Of a stretch of DNA of 64,000 nucleotides, positions 27,892-37,088 are shown piece by piece. Position 1 is the stretch's first letter; each line of letters begins with the position of its first letter. The stretch is taken from positions 62,001 to 126,000 of the forward strand of contig CCNA01000002.1 in assembly GCA_000824805.1 (NCBI GenBank), given 5' to 3'. The position numbers and the translations under genes are program-made. The stretch comes from Mesorhizobium sp. SOD10. GTDB taxonomy: Bacteria; Pseudomonadota; Alphaproteobacteria; Rhizobiales; Rhizobiaceae. The notes under the pieces are model-generated. The model saw only the letters and a list, made by a program, of their open reading frames with translations, ran no database searches and was not told the DNA's origin.

Positions 27892-29151
27892 TCAGTTACG
27901 CACAACCAGCGCGTCCGGCGCGCCATGCGACCAGGCTGCCTGGAGCAAGTCGTCGATGCTGCCATGGCCGTCGGGATAGACGTTGACCGCATACCAGTCA
28001 TTGCCATCGAGCTCGGTGCGCTGGATCTCGGTCCGGCCGAACGGCTTGAGTGCGGCTGCGACGCGCTTTGCCTCTGCGGCTTCGTCGAAGGAACCGGCGG
28101 CGACATAGTCGGACGCAGGCGCCTGGTCATGGCGGTTCGATTTCTTCCACGACTGCAGGATATCGGCCGGGGACATGCCGCCGGCATCGAGCGCGGCAAA
28201 GACCTCGGCGCGCTTTACCCGCTCATCCGCGTAGGACAGCGAAGCCATGGCGAAAGGCGAGTTCGCAGGAAGACGCAGATCCGGCCGTTCCGGCACGATC
28301 GGTCCGAAATCGGGCAGCGCGACATCGCTGGCGCCCTGCACCGGGAAGGCGGCCGGCTGCACGGTGGCCTGCTCCGACAGCCCCGGCTGCGCAGCAAAGG
28401 CCTGCCCCGAATTGGTCAACTGGCCGGGGAACGGCACAGCGGCCGGCGGCGCGCCCACCGGCGTGCTCGGCGACGGACCATTCATGGCCACCATCACCCC
28501 GGTCGGCAGGCCGTCTGAAGGATCCGGACGGTTCTTGCCGGGGTGGTAGGACGCAATCAGATACTGATCGTCGTCGCCGTCGAGCGGCGCACGGCCGACA
28601 TATTCGACTTTGACCCTGGCCGTGCCGACCTTGTCGTAGTCGAGCATCTGCGCCGCGCGTTCGGAGACGTCGATGATGCGGCCTTCATGATAGGGGCCGC
28701 GGTCGTTGACACGCACGATCACCGAACTGCCGGTCTCCAGATTGGTGACGCGGGCATAGCTCGGCAGTGGCATGGTCGGATGCGCCGCCGTCAGATGAGT
28801 CATGTCATAGACTTCGCCATTGGCGGTCAGACGGCCGTGGAAGGCATCGCCATACCACGAGGCGAGACCCACCTTGGCGTAATTCTTGTCTTCCTTGGGA
28901 TAGTACCACTTGCCGCGCACCTGATAGGGCTTGCCAAGCTGGTCGCGGCCGCCGCCGCGCCTCATGAACTGAACGCGCGGGCTCGCCTTCACGCCATATT
29001 CCGATTCGGCGAAATATTCCTTGGAGCGGGCCTTTTTATGGACCATTCCCTTCGGTTCGGGTGAGGCGCACGCAGCCAAAAGCAGGCCCGAAAGGGCGCA
29101 TAGAGCGAAAGCAGAAGCGCGACGAAGACGCGGGCGCGCCGGAGTCTGCAT
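27892..29151 (-). CDS. rlpA: RlpA-family septal/peptidoglycan lipoprotein with SPOR domain
   Basis: A 419-residue lipoprotein (lipobox LLLAACAS at residues 24-31). The double-psi beta-barrel lies around 90-200 with GLASWYGDAFHGRLTANGEVYDM and VNDRGPYHEGRIIDVSERAAQ, the signature of RlpA lytic transglycosylases that cut denuded glycan at the septum. The C-terminal region (about 345-419) matches a SPOR domain, which binds such glycans. It is the first gene of the leftward block ending at the MBL hydrolase. Confidence 0.92.
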   Translation of the reverse strand: MQTPARPRLRRASAFALCALSGLLLAACASPEPKGMVHKKARSKEYFAESEYGVKASPRVQFMRRGGGRDQLGKPYQVRGKWYYPKEDKNYAKVGLASWYGDAFHGRLTANGEVYDMTHLTAAHPTMPLPSYARVTNLETGSSVIVRVNDRGPYHEGRIIDVSERAAQMLDYDKVGTARVKVEYVGRAPLDGDDDQYLIASYHPGKNRPDPSDGLPTGVMVAMNGPSPSTPVGAPPAAVPFPGQLTNSGQAFAAQPGLSEQATVQPAAFPVQGASDVALPDFGPIVPERPDLRLPANSPFAMASLSYADERVKRAEVFAALDAGGMSPADILQSWKKSNRHDQAPASDYVAAGSFDEAAEAKRVAAALKPFGRTEIQRTELDGNDWYAVNVYPDGHGSIDDLLQAAWSHGAPDALVVRN

Positions 29152-29628
29152 GTTTTCGATTGTCCCCTACCGTGCTGCCACTCGACGGAGCCAGACGTCG
29201 CCCGCAAGGCCAACACCTTGATCCCCAATCCCTTTTGCACAGGAATTGCTTATCACGATGTTAATCGATTATGGCCGCAACAGGGCGAGATTATGGCGAG
29301 GACACAACACCGGCGGCCACTATATCGCCGGCGCGTCAATCCGGATAACGAGTAAGAGTTCGTCCCGCTATTGCGGCTGCACGTTGGACGGCAGCTGTTG
29401 GGCCGTCGCACGAGACAGCATCTCACGCTTTGTCAGTACGCTCTTGGCCGCATTGTCAATTGCATCTGACCGGCTTCCTGCGACTGCCCCGGCTCCCGCA
29501 ACCAATGGATTGAGCCGTTCCTGCGATTGACAGATCTTTGCGCGTCGCACTAGAGCATGGGCGCTCTCGATCCTGTCAACGCGGCCTTTGGCACCAAACA
29601 GGACGAAGCGCCTCGTGAAGATCACGAT
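29152..29628. other. Intergenic region between rlpA and tRNA-Ser
   Basis: About 477 bases. It must carry the rlpA promoter, but no clear -35/-10 pair stands out. A minus-strand frame at 29368-29625 (85 codons) and a plus-strand frame at 29246-29530 (94 codons) have no family resemblance or good start signals. Confidence 0.45.
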
Positions 29629-29718
29629 GGAGGGATGGCCGAGCGGTTTAAGGCACCGGTCTTGAAAACCGGCGTGGGCGCAAGTTCACCGTGGGTTCGA
29701 ATCCCACTCCCTCCGCCA
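29629..29718 (+). tRNA. tRNA-Ser(UGA)
   Basis: A 90-base class II tRNA with CCA encoded. The acceptor stem GGAGGGA pairs with TCCCTCC, the discriminator is G, the anticodon loop CTTGAAA gives anticodon TGA (reads UCA), a long variable arm follows, and the T-arm contains GGGTTCGAATCCC. A short open frame through it is accidental. Confidence 0.97.
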
Positions 29719-29885
29719 CAACCCAAGAAAATCAGCTAGTTAGTGGCCAAATCGCAGGCTTGTCATAACCATTGGCACAACCAAGGAAAAGGCCTGGAAG
29801 CTGAAACGCCAGGTCACGTATTTTAGCAAAATGTGAAACAAAGCGATTTTGCCCGCGTTGAAAGCTCCAACAACGGGAGTTGTGC

Positions 29886-30167
29886 ATGGACCCGGCTACC
29901 GCGGCAGTAATGGTTTTGCTTTCGTGCAGCCCAGGCGATGCGTCCATTTGCAAGCCGGTCAATGCGCCGCGTGGGATGTTCGCGTCTTTAACCGAGTGCC
30001 GTAGGTCGTTGGCGTCTGAACTCGCGGGCTCTCCTGACGGAAGAACAATCGGACGATGCCAGTTGGTGGATTCGACAGTCACAGGCGCCCTGCCAGCAGG
30101 CTATACGTCGGTAGTGGTTACGCGCGGCGGAAGCGCTGTCAGGTATATTGTTCCCCACAAGGAATAG
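29886..30167 (+). CDS. Small rhizobial protein of unknown function
   Basis: A 93-residue protein starting MDPATAAVMVLLSCSPGD. It has a hydrophobic start without a clean signal cleavage site, four cysteines (in SCS, ICK, ECR and RCQ contexts) and a C-terminal TSVVVTRGGSAVRYIVPHKE. The pattern of short cysteine-spaced protein recalls a family of rhizobial hypotheticals seen from memory; no function is assigned. A hairpin follows 25 bases after the stop, supporting an expressed gene. Confidence 0.6.
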   Translation: MDPATAAVMVLLSCSPGDASICKPVNAPRGMFASLTECRRSLASELAGSPDGRTIGRCQLVDSTVTGALPAGYTSVVVTRGGSAVRYIVPHKE

Positions 30168-30191
30168 CTCGGAATCGCGTTCGCGATTGAA

Positions 30192-30217
30192 AGCCCGGCC
30201 ACTGAAGCAGCCGGGCT
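30192..30217 (+). terminator. Hairpin after the 93-residue gene
   Basis: A perfect 8-bp stem AGCCCGGC/GCCGGGCT with a 10-base loop lies 25 bases after the stop codon. It lacks a proper T-run, so it may be a weak or rho-assisted terminator. Confidence 0.5.
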
Positions 30218-30739
30218 CGTCCTTCGTCGAGGGTGTGTAAGCGCTGCTGTTGCCAGTTCGCCAGTTCGCTAAGTCGCGGCTTATCAGCAAGGCTGTATTC
30301 TTTTAGGACGGGAACGCTGGCATCGGCCTTGCAAGGCATGATTGCCGGCTTGATCTCCGGCAGCTCGTCGGGCTTGAGGCTGTTGTTGGGGGCCTCGCCC
30401 GGCGAGTTTCTCCGGACGAAATCAGTGGATATGCATCAAATGATGTACCATGCGTGAATGCTAATTTAGCCTCCGCTTCAGCCGACTCCAACCCCGAGTC
30501 GGGTAGGCCCGCCGGTTCAAACCAACGCACCCCAACAGAGCGCGGAACTGTCGGGCCGCTACGGGCGCGGCGTCCAGCTCTCCCGTTGTTCCGGCGTCAC
30601 AGCCAAATTCGTGAATTGAAGAATGCCGATCGTCTTGCCCCTGCGGCGGTCTGGATGGAAGCTACCAAGCCGCGCTAAGGGCTTGTTGCGCGGGCTGGCC
30701 AAAATGCCACGGGAACTAAGGCCCGCACTGGTAGACTAG
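30218..30739. other. Gene-poor stretch
   Basis: About 520 bases without a supported gene. Short frames (for example plus strand 30454-30678, minus strand 30303-30530) look random and lack ribosome binding sites. Higher A+T around 30410-30480 than the flanks suggests foreign or decayed DNA, but no transposase remnant is recognisable. Confidence 0.4.
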
Positions 30740-31333
30740 TCAGGCGCGCTCCGGGCGCACCGTCTCTACCGAGAGCAATCCCGCCGGAAGCGGCCGCAAA
30801 AGGTCGCTCTCGGGTTTCGACAGATCAAGCCACGCGGACCAGTTCTCGGGCTGAAGAACGACAACCTGTCGATTGTGATACGGTGCGACATCCGGCCCCG
30901 GATCGGTCGTCAGCATTGTGAAGGTAGGCGGCTTGTTACCCGTCGCCTCTCGCCAGAGCCCGGCAATGGCCAAGAACGGGGCACCGTTCAGCGCGAAGCG
31001 ATGCTTGGCTTTGGGATATTTGGTGCCTGTGAATTCAAAGAAGGCCGAAGCCGGCACAAGACAGCGTTTGCTGTCAGCGAACCGGCGGCCTTCCGACCGG
31101 AAGTTGAACACCGGTCCGCCTTTCGCGCCGGCCGGCGGAAAGCCGAACGTCATGGATGCCAGTTCTACCGCGTCGCCGGCGGCGCGCATGACCGGCGCCG
31201 GATCGTTGATGCGGATGTCGTCAGCCTGGGGAAGATCGAGCTCAGTTTGATGGGTCGGGATCTTCAGAGCCAGCGACTCCATCATCCGGCAGTATTCGGC
31301 CCAGGCGATATGCTGCTCATAATCATTGCACAT
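30740..31333 (-). CDS. SRAP/YedK (HMCES-type) abasic-site processing protein
   Basis: A 197-residue SOS-response-associated peptidase domain protein. The catalytic Cys2 follows the initiator Met (MCNDYEQH); other active-site positions are the asparagine in FNFRSEGRRF, the glutamate of ASAFFEF and the histidine of VAPYHNRQVV. Family members crosslink to abasic sites in single-stranded DNA through Cys2 to shield them. The start is fixed by Cys2. It lies 6 bases after the reconstructed end of a frameshifted DUF982 gene and was probably co-transcribed with it. Confidence 0.9.
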   Translation of the reverse strand: MCNDYEQHIAWAEYCRMMESLALKIPTHQTELDLPQADDIRINDPAPVMRAAGDAVELASMTFGFPPAGAKGGPVFNFRSEGRRFADSKRCLVPASAFFEFTGTKYPKAKHRFALNGAPFLAIAGLWREATGNKPPTFTMLTTDPGPDVAPYHNRQVVVLQPENWSAWLDLSKPESDLLRPLPAGLLSVETVRPERA

Positions 31334-31339
31334 GGAAGG

Positions 31340-31602
31340 TCATCCAAATGGATCGTGCTCCACTGGGACATCAGCCTCAGCGGCGGTCTCACCGAAGGCT
31401 TTTCGGGCGTGCCGTACTTCCCCGAGCCCCTGGAGTACACTGAGCAAGCCTTACAGGCGGCCGTGTGCTTCTTTCCGGTTGGCGTCGGCCATCGATTGAG
31501 GAGAATATCTGCCGCCTGAGCAACGCGATCCACGGTATCGATCGTGTTGCCTGATTTGCCGAGCGCGACACGCACTGGCGTCTCAAATCCCTGATCCTGC
31601 AC
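31340..31602 (-). pseudogene. DUF982 family gene with a one-base frameshift
   Basis: The N-terminal 54 codons encode a DUF982 start (FETPVRVALGKSGNT, then AADILLNRWPTPTGKKHTAACKAC). After codon 54 the frame switches to nonsense. Restoring one base near 31443-31447 recovers the expected DUF982 tail, LSVLQGLGEVRHARKAFGE, then TAAEADVPVEHDPFG and a stop at 31340. As written, the frame instead continues to 31282 inside the SRAP gene. DUF982 proteins are short, of unknown function and common in rhizobia. This is either a true pseudogene or a sequencing error. Confidence 0.8.
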
Positions 31603-31715
31603 ACGGCCTCCTTGCGACCGGACTCAATTCGCCAAAGCGGCAACTGTTCCTTTAGCGGTGGCTAATGGGAACATTCGTAATCGATCGCTGTTCCTTCTGA
31701 CCAGGAGGATCAGTC

Positions 31716-31901
31716 ATGGCAGACGACAAGACCAAGCGCGATTTCCGTGACCGCGACCGCGTATCAGCCGACGAGGACCATGAAGTCCGCTATTTCGCCA
31801 AGCAGCACCGGATCAGCCCCGAGCAGGTTCTCGATCTGATTAAAGAGCATGGCAATAACCGAAAGACCTTGGAGCGCGAGGCAAGGAAGCTTCGAGGATG
31901 A
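31716..31901 (+). CDS. DUF3606 family small protein
   Basis: A 61-residue charged protein with the DUF3606 arrangement: an N-terminal DDKTKRDFRDRDRVSADEDHEVRYFAKQ segment, then SPEQVLDLIKEHGNNRKTLEREARKL. A good ribosome binding site (AGGAGGA) lies 11 bases before the ATG. The family is widespread in rhizobia and has no known function. Length is typical. Confidence 0.85.
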   Translation: MADDKTKRDFRDRDRVSADEDHEVRYFAKQHRISPEQVLDLIKEHGNNRKTLEREARKLRG

Positions 31902-32240
31902 CGAGGCTTCCGAACTTGGCCCTCCGCAAGGGTTGACGGTGAACCGGGCAATGGCGGAGTTGGCCAAGGCCTCGGTCTTAGCATGGATTCAGCGCTCTCC
32001 CGCAAATGACACCAGCGCCGCGGCACGTCCCATAGGTTCCGGTGGAGCATGACGGTGTCGGGTTCGGCCCCATTTTTGATAAGCCGATGATTACGATTCG
32101 CAGCGCGTCGCGAGACTTTCGCCGATCACCGTCCAAGATGTTGATCTGACTCGACGGCAGCCGCCTCCTCGCCTGCCGAGGCGATTGGTAAAACACCGTT
32201 TATTTGATTTCTCGGACAGAATATGCTGCTTGTCGCGCCC
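31902..32240. other. Intergenic stretch without recognisable gene
   Basis: About 339 bases between the DUF3606 and DUF930 genes. Frames found there give low-complexity products without family resemblance. Nothing else was supported. Confidence 0.45.
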
Positions 32241-32630
32241 ATGAAAAAGCTCTGCCTGATGGTTCTGGCGTCGCTGACGCCGGTCTTGCCGGCCAAGGCG
32301 ATGGACAATGCGTTGCGCGCCGGCCTCTTGAAACTCGATCCGCAGACTCGTCTCGAGCAGCGCTGTGATGCCGAAGTGCTCGACCGGATCAGTCACGACG
32401 ATCACAACTACAAAGCCGACCGGGTCGTGGCCTACGCCTTCGCCACGCCGCAGATGAGCGCCGATGCCATCAAGAGCTCCGGCGCCGCCTTCCGCAGCAA
32501 CGGCCAATGGTACCGGCTGAAGTTCAAATGCCTGACCGCGCCGGACCACATGCAGGTGCTGCAGTTCCGCTACAAGATCGGCGACGAAATCCCGGAATCG
32601 GACTGGGCCAAATATAATCTCTACGACTAG
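32241..32630 (+). CDS. Secreted DUF930 domain protein
   Basis: A 129-residue exported protein: signal peptide MKKLCLMVLASLTPVLPAKA, then the DUF930 core LLKLDPQTRLEQRCDAEVLDRISHDDHNYKADRVVAYAFA and WYRLKFKCLTAPDHMQVLQF, with two conserved cysteines. The domain occurs in rhizobial periplasmic proteins of unknown role. Start 32241 was chosen to begin at the signal peptide; a start six codons earlier is possible. Confidence 0.82.
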   Translation: MKKLCLMVLASLTPVLPAKAMDNALRAGLLKLDPQTRLEQRCDAEVLDRISHDDHNYKADRVVAYAFATPQMSADAIKSSGAAFRSNGQWYRLKFKCLTAPDHMQVLQFRYKIGDEIPESDWAKYNLYD

Positions 32631-32796
32631 TTTCCGGCCCTGCCCCTGCCGGCAACCACCCGAAATCCTTGAGGACTTGCGCCCGCGACGTTGTTTTCCG
32701 GCGATGTCCAAACCTGCGTCTTGACGCCGATGGACCGTGCCTTTAGGCCCGTCGGGGTAAAGGGCTACGTTCATTTCAGGCAAGGATTTCTAGTCG

Positions 32797-33483
32797 ATGG
32801 AAATATTCACTGCCGCAGGCCTTTCAGCTCTCCTCCAGGTTGTCGCAATCGATCTCGCCCTCGCCGGCGACAACGCAATTGTGATCGGCCTCGCGGCGGC
32901 CGGCCTTCCCGCGGATCAGCGCAAGCGCGCTATCCTTGTCGGCATCGGGGCAGCCACCGTCCTGCGCATAGTCTTTGCCTTGATCACGCAATGGCTGCTG
33001 AGCATCGGCCCCATGTTGCTCATCGCCGGCGGTCTTCTGCTTCTGTGGGTGTGCTGGAAAATGTGGCGCGAGCTGCGCGTCAGTCACGACGACGAGCGCG
33101 ACGCGACCGAAGCGCTGTCGAACAGCGATTACAACAAGGACGGTTCCGTCTCCGGCAAGGGCCCGCGCAAGACCTTCTCGCAGGCCGCCTGGCAGATCGT
33201 CATCGCCGACGTTTCTATGTCGCTCGACAACGTTCTGGCCGTCGCCGGCGCCGCTATGAAGCATCCGACCGTCCTGATCATCGGGCTGGCCCTTTCGATC
33301 GCGCTGATGGGTTTTGCCGCTTCCTTTGTCGCACGCCTCCTGCACACATATCGTTGGATCGCCTATGTCGGCCTGCTGATCATCTTGTACGTGGCGATCA
33401 ACATGCTGCTCGGAGGCGCCGTGCAGCAGTTTCCCGACCATTTTGCCTTCCTGGCGCCATGGTTCGGACCGGACGGCCACTGA
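32797..33483 (+). CDS. TerC/YjbE-family integral membrane protein
   Basis: A 228-residue membrane protein with about six or seven helices. The two TerC acidic motifs are present: VAIDLALAGDNAIVIG near the N-terminus and VIADVSMSLDNVLAVAG in the middle. A charged loop with DYNKDGSVSG separates the halves. Relatives such as YjbE, YkoY and MeeF export manganese or help metallate exoenzymes. No manganese (yybP-ykoY) riboswitch is visible upstream. Confidence 0.88.
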   Translation: MEIFTAAGLSALLQVVAIDLALAGDNAIVIGLAAAGLPADQRKRAILVGIGAATVLRIVFALITQWLLSIGPMLLIAGGLLLLWVCWKMWRELRVSHDDERDATEALSNSDYNKDGSVSGKGPRKTFSQAAWQIVIADVSMSLDNVLAVAGAAMKHPTVLIIGLALSIALMGFAASFVARLLHTYRWIAYVGLLIILYVAINMLLGGAVQQFPDHFAFLAPWFGPDGH

Positions 33484-33662
33484 CGCCCGTTAGGGGACAC
33501 GTCGCCGGGTCGCCTCTTGTCCCGGGCGACCGGCAGGTTTGCTTCTGGGCCGAAGCGTGCTATGGCGCCGCGCGAATGGCTTAGAGCCGCGCATATAGAT
33601 CGATCCTCAGAGCCTGCGGCTCAACCTTCGATCTCGCCCTCACCTCTTGGAAAACAAAGTTA

Positions 33663-34976
33663 ATGTCCGCCCCACGCGTCAGTTTCGTCAGTCTTGGATG
33701 CCCGAAAGCGCTCGTCGATTCCGAGCGTATCATCACGCGGCTGCGCGCCGAAGGCTATGAAATCGCGCGCAAGCATGACGGCGCCGACCTCGTGGTCGTC
33801 AACACCTGCGGCTTCCTCGATTCTGCGCGCGACGAGTCGCTCAACGCCATCGGCTCCGCCCTTTCCGAAAACGGCCGCGTCATCGTCACCGGCTGCCTCG
33901 GCGCCGAGCCGGAGGTCATCCGCGAGAAGCATCCCAACGTGCTGGCGATCACCGGACCGCAGGCCTATGAGAGCGTGATGGCGGCGGTGCATGAGGCCGC
34001 TCCCCCCAGCCACGATCCCTATATCGACCTGCTGCCGCCGCAAGGCGTGAAGCTCACCCCGCGCCACTACGCCTATCTGAAGATTTCCGAGGGCTGCAAC
34101 AACCGCTGCACCTTCTGCATCATTCCCGCACTGCGCGGCGATCTCGTCTCGCGGCCGGCGGCGGATGTGCTGCGCGAAGCCGAAAAGCTCGCCAAGGCCG
34201 GCGTCAAGGAGATCCTCGTCATCTCGCAGGACACCAGCGCCTACGGCATCGACATCAAATACCAGACGTCGATGTTCGGCGACCGCGAAGTGCGGGCGAA
34301 ATTCCTCGACCTCGCCGAGGAGCTCGGCAAGCTCGGCATCTGGATACGCATGCATTATGTGTACCCCTACCCGCATGTCGCCGACGTCATTCCGCTGATG
34401 GCGGAGGGAAAGATCCTTCCCTATCTCGACATCCCCTTCCAGCACGCTTCGCCGCAGGTGCTGAAGAACATGCGCCGCCCCGCGCATGGCGAAAAGACAC
34501 TGGACCGCATCCGCGGCTGGCGCGAAGTCTGCCCTGACCTCGCCATCCGCTCGACCTTCATCGTCGGCTTCCCGGGTGAGACCGAAGATGATTTCCAGAT
34601 GCTGCTCGACTGGCTGGACGAAGCCAAGATCGACCGCGCCGGATGCTTCAAATACGAGCCGGTCAAGGGCGCGCGCTCCAACGATCTCGGCCTGGAGCAG
34701 GTGCCGCAGGAGGTCAAGGAAGCCCGCTGGCACCGTTTCATGCAGCGCCAGCAGAAGATCTCGGCCACTCAGCTCGCCAAGAAAGTCGGCAAGCGCCTAC
34801 CGGTGTTGATCGACGAGGCGCATGGCACATCCGGCAAAGGCCGCACCAAATACGACGCGCCGGAGATCGACGGCTCGGTGCACATCCAGTCGCGGCGGCC
34901 GCTGCGCGCCGGCGACATCGTCACCGTCAAGATCGACCGCGCGGATACCTATGACCTTTACGGCTCGGCCGTCTGA
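33663..34976 (+). CDS. rimO: Ribosomal protein S12 methylthiotransferase RimO
   Basis: A 437-residue radical-SAM enzyme that adds a methylthio group to an aspartate of ribosomal protein S12. The N-terminal UPF0004 domain has cysteines in [19 protein letters not shown] and TGCLGAEP; the radical-SAM motif is [16 protein letters not shown]; a TRAM domain ends the protein ([22 protein letters not shown]). Length is typical. It is a single gene with a strong terminator behind it. Confidence 0.96.
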   Translation: MSAPRVSFVSLGCPKALVDSERIITRLRAEGYEIARKHDGADLVVVNTCGFLDSARDESLNAIGSALSENGRVIVTGCLGAEPEVIREKHPNVLAITGPQAYESVMAAVHEAAPPSHDPYIDLLPPQGVKLTPRHYAYLKISEGCNNRCTFCIIPALRGDLVSRPAADVLREAEKLAKAGVKEILVISQDTSAYGIDIKYQTSMFGDREVRAKFLDLAEELGKLGIWIRMHYVYPYPHVADVIPLMAEGKILPYLDIPFQHASPQVLKNMRRPAHGEKTLDRIRGWREVCPDLAIRSTFIVGFPGETEDDFQMLLDWLDEAKIDRAGCFKYEPVKGARSNDLGLEQVPQEVKEARWHRFMQRQQKISATQLAKKVGKRLPVLIDEAHGTSGKGRTKYDAPEIDGSVHIQSRRPLRAGDIVTVKIDRADTYDLYGSAV

Positions 34977-34995
34977 CAGCCCCTCGCAGCTTCAA

Positions 34996-35028
34996 AGAAA
35001 AAGGGCGCCCGCGGCGCCCTTTTCCGTT
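34996..35028. terminator. Bidirectional terminator between rimO and the BMP-family gene
   Basis: The stem AAAAGGGCGCC/GGCGCCCTTTT with a three-base loop has A-rich and T-rich flanks, so it can act on both strands. It lies between the convergent rimO and nucleoside-transporter genes. Confidence 0.85.
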
Positions 35029-35048
35029 TCGGTTCCGCGACTTGCCGC

Positions 35049-36116
35049 TTACTGCGGCAGCTTGTCGTCGATACCCTTGACGTAAAAATTCATGCCGAGC
35101 AGCGTGGCGTCGTCGGCAACCTCGCCGTCCTTTAGCCAAGGCGAGCCGTCCTGTTTGGACACAGGTCCGGTGAAGGGATTCCAGCCGCCGGCGATCTTCT
35201 TCTCGGTCGCCTCGGCCATCGCCTTCACGTCGTCGGGCATGTTGGTGAAGGGCGCGAGCTTGACCGCGCCGTCCTTGATGCCGAGCCAGACATTGTCGGG
35301 CTTCCAGGTGCCGTCGAGCGCGGCCTGGACCCGGCTGATGTAATACGGACCCCATTCGTCGGTCAGCGAGGTCAGCTGCGCGTTCGGCGCGAACTTGATC
35401 ATGTCGGACGACTGGCCGAAACCATGCAGCTTGCGCTCCTCGGCCACCTGCAGCGCGGCGGTCGAATCGGTGTGCTGGACGATGATGTCGGCGCCTTGGT
35501 CGAACAGCGCCTTGGCGGCGTCGGCTTCCTTGCCCGGGTCGAACCAGGAATTCACCCACACGATCTTGACCTTGAAATCGGGATTGATCGACTGCGCGCC
35601 GAGCATGAAGGAATTGATGCCCATCACCACTTCCGGGATCGGGAAGGAAACGATGTAGCCGGCGAGGCCTTTCTTCGATTCCTTGGCCGCGATTTGGCCG
35701 AGCACATAGCGGCCCTCATAGAAGCGGGCGTTGTAGATGCCGAGATTGTCGCCGGTCTTGAAACCGGTTGCGTGCTCGAACATCACTTTGGGGAACTTCT
35801 TGGCGACCTTCACCATGGCGTCCATGAAGCCAAAGGAGGTGCCGAAGATGATCTTGCAGTTCTCACGCGCCAGGCGCTCGAAAGCGCGGTCGGCATCCGG
35901 GCCTTCCGACACGTTTTCGAGATAGGCGGTCTCGACCTTGTCGCCGAGCGCCTTCTCGACCTCGAGGCGGCCCTGGTCGTGCTGGTAGGAGTAGCCGAAG
36001 TCGCCAATCGGACCGGTATAGACCCAGCAGGCCTTCAGCTTGTCGGCGGCCTCGGCGGTTGCCGCCAGCGACAGGGCCGCAGCCGTGGTCATCAACGCAA
36101 TAAGCAGTTTTTTCAT
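35049..36116 (-). CDS. BMP-family (nucleoside) ABC transporter substrate-binding protein
   Basis: A 355-residue periplasmic binding protein with signal peptide MKKLLIALMTTAAALSLAATAEA. The PnrA/BMP family features are VYTGPIGDFGYSYQHDQGR, FGTSFGFMDAMVKVAKKFP, the ring-stacking region VSFPIPEVVMGINSFMLGAQ and IIVQHTDSTAALQVAEE. Family members bind purine nucleosides. It is the last gene of a four-gene leftward operon with two permeases and an ATPase. Confidence 0.9.
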   Translation of the reverse strand: MKKLLIALMTTAAALSLAATAEAADKLKACWVYTGPIGDFGYSYQHDQGRLEVEKALGDKVETAYLENVSEGPDADRAFERLARENCKIIFGTSFGFMDAMVKVAKKFPKVMFEHATGFKTGDNLGIYNARFYEGRYVLGQIAAKESKKGLAGYIVSFPIPEVVMGINSFMLGAQSINPDFKVKIVWVNSWFDPGKEADAAKALFDQGADIIVQHTDSTAALQVAEERKLHGFGQSSDMIKFAPNAQLTSLTDEWGPYYISRVQAALDGTWKPDNVWLGIKDGAVKLAPFTNMPDDVKAMAEATEKKIAGGWNPFTGPVSKQDGSPWLKDGEVADDATLLGMNFYVKGIDDKLPQ

Positions 36117-36167
36117 TGTGTTACCTCTCTGAGTTAAGCCTTGGAGCTTCCCGTCTTTTTGTTGTTG

Positions 36168-37088
36168 TCAACGATCCGGAACGAATGGCTGCCCCAACGA
36201 AGCCGGCGTGTTCATCATCGTCAGCCGCTTGTTGCGGGAGATTAGAACGAGAACCACGATGGTTGCCAGATAGGGCAGCGAAGAAAGAAACTGCGAAGGC
36301 ACCGGAATGCCAAAAGCCTGTGCATGAAGCTGGCCGATCCACACCGCGCCGAAAATATAAGCGCCGGCCAGCACCCGCCACGGGCGCCAGGAAGCGAACA
36401 CCACCAGCGCCAGCGCGATCCAGCCGCGGCCCGCGCTCATGTTCTCGACCCATTGCGGCGTGTAGACCAGCGACAGATGCCCACCGGCAAGGCCGGCACA
36501 GGCGCCACCGAAGATCACCGCGAGATAGCGATAGCGGATCACCTTGATGCCGAGCGCGTGCGCCGACGTATGGCTGTCGCCGATCGAGCGCAGCGTAAGC
36601 CCCGTGCGCGTCCTGAACAGGAACCACATCACCGCCGCGGTCAGCGCGATCGAGATGTAGAACACCGGGTCCTGGCCGAAGATCAGCTTGCCGACGACCG
36701 GGATCGAGCTGATCCCGGGGATATCGAGGTTGGGCAGCCTGACGCCCGGCTGGCCGACGAAGCTGGTGCCGATCATGCCGGAGAGGCCGAGGCCGAGCAG
36801 CGTCAGCGACAGGCCGGTCGCCACCTGGTTGGTCGCGAGCGACAGCGTCATGACGGCGAATAGCAGCGAGAACAGCGCACCGACGATGATCGCGGCCAGC
36901 AGGCCGATCCACGGCGATCCGGTAAGATAGCCGGCGCCGAAGCCGCCCACGGCGCCCATGATCATCATACCCTCGACACCGAGATTGAGCACGCCGGAGC
37001 GCTCGACCACAAGCTCGCCGATCGCCGCGATCAGAAGTGGCGTCGCCGCTGTCGCGATGGTCAAAAGGATGTTGACTGTGATGTCCAT
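36168..37088 (-). CDS. Nucleoside-type ABC transporter permease (second permease)
   Basis: A 306-residue permease of the BPD_transp_2 (RbsC/YufQ) type with about eight to ten hydrophobic helices. Conserved pieces are GELVVERSGVLNLGVEGMMIMGA at the N-terminus and RSIGDSHTSAHALGIKVIRYRYLAVIFGGACAGLAGG, the EAA-like coupling region. Its start overlaps the stop of the other permease by one base. Confidence 0.9.
   Translation of the reverse strand: MDITVNILLTIATAATPLLIAAIGELVVERSGVLNLGVEGMMIMGAVGGFGAGYLTGSPWIGLLAAIIVGALFSLLFAVMTLSLATNQVATGLSLTLLGLGLSGMIGTSFVGQPGVRLPNLDIPGISSIPVVGKLIFGQDPVFYISIALTAAVMWFLFRTRTGLTLRSIGDSHTSAHALGIKVIRYRYLAVIFGGACAGLAGGHLSLVYTPQWVENMSAGRGWIALALVVFASWRPWRVLAGAYIFGAVWIGQLHAQAFGIPVPSQFLSSLPYLATIVVLVLISRNKRLTMMNTPASLGQPFVPDR

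Noticed and set aside
29368..29625. Minus-strand frame of 85 codons next to tRNA-Ser
   Set aside because: Lacks start signals and recognisable domains; kept as intergenic.
29557..29739. Open frame of 60 codons over tRNA-Ser
   Set aside because: It is read through the tRNA gene and has no protein-family features.
30505..30535. tRNA-like T-arm (GGTTCAAACC)
   Set aside because: Flanking bases do not form a T-stem, acceptor stem or anticodon arm.
30454..30678. Plus-strand frame of 74 codons in the gene-poor stretch
   Set aside because: No ribosome binding site, no resemblance, composition like random GC-rich DNA.
32641..32796. Possible manganese (yybP-ykoY) riboswitch upstream of the TerC gene
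   Set aside because: The gene family often has one, but the region lacks the paired conserved loops of the motif; only a loose GGGGTAAAG was seen.
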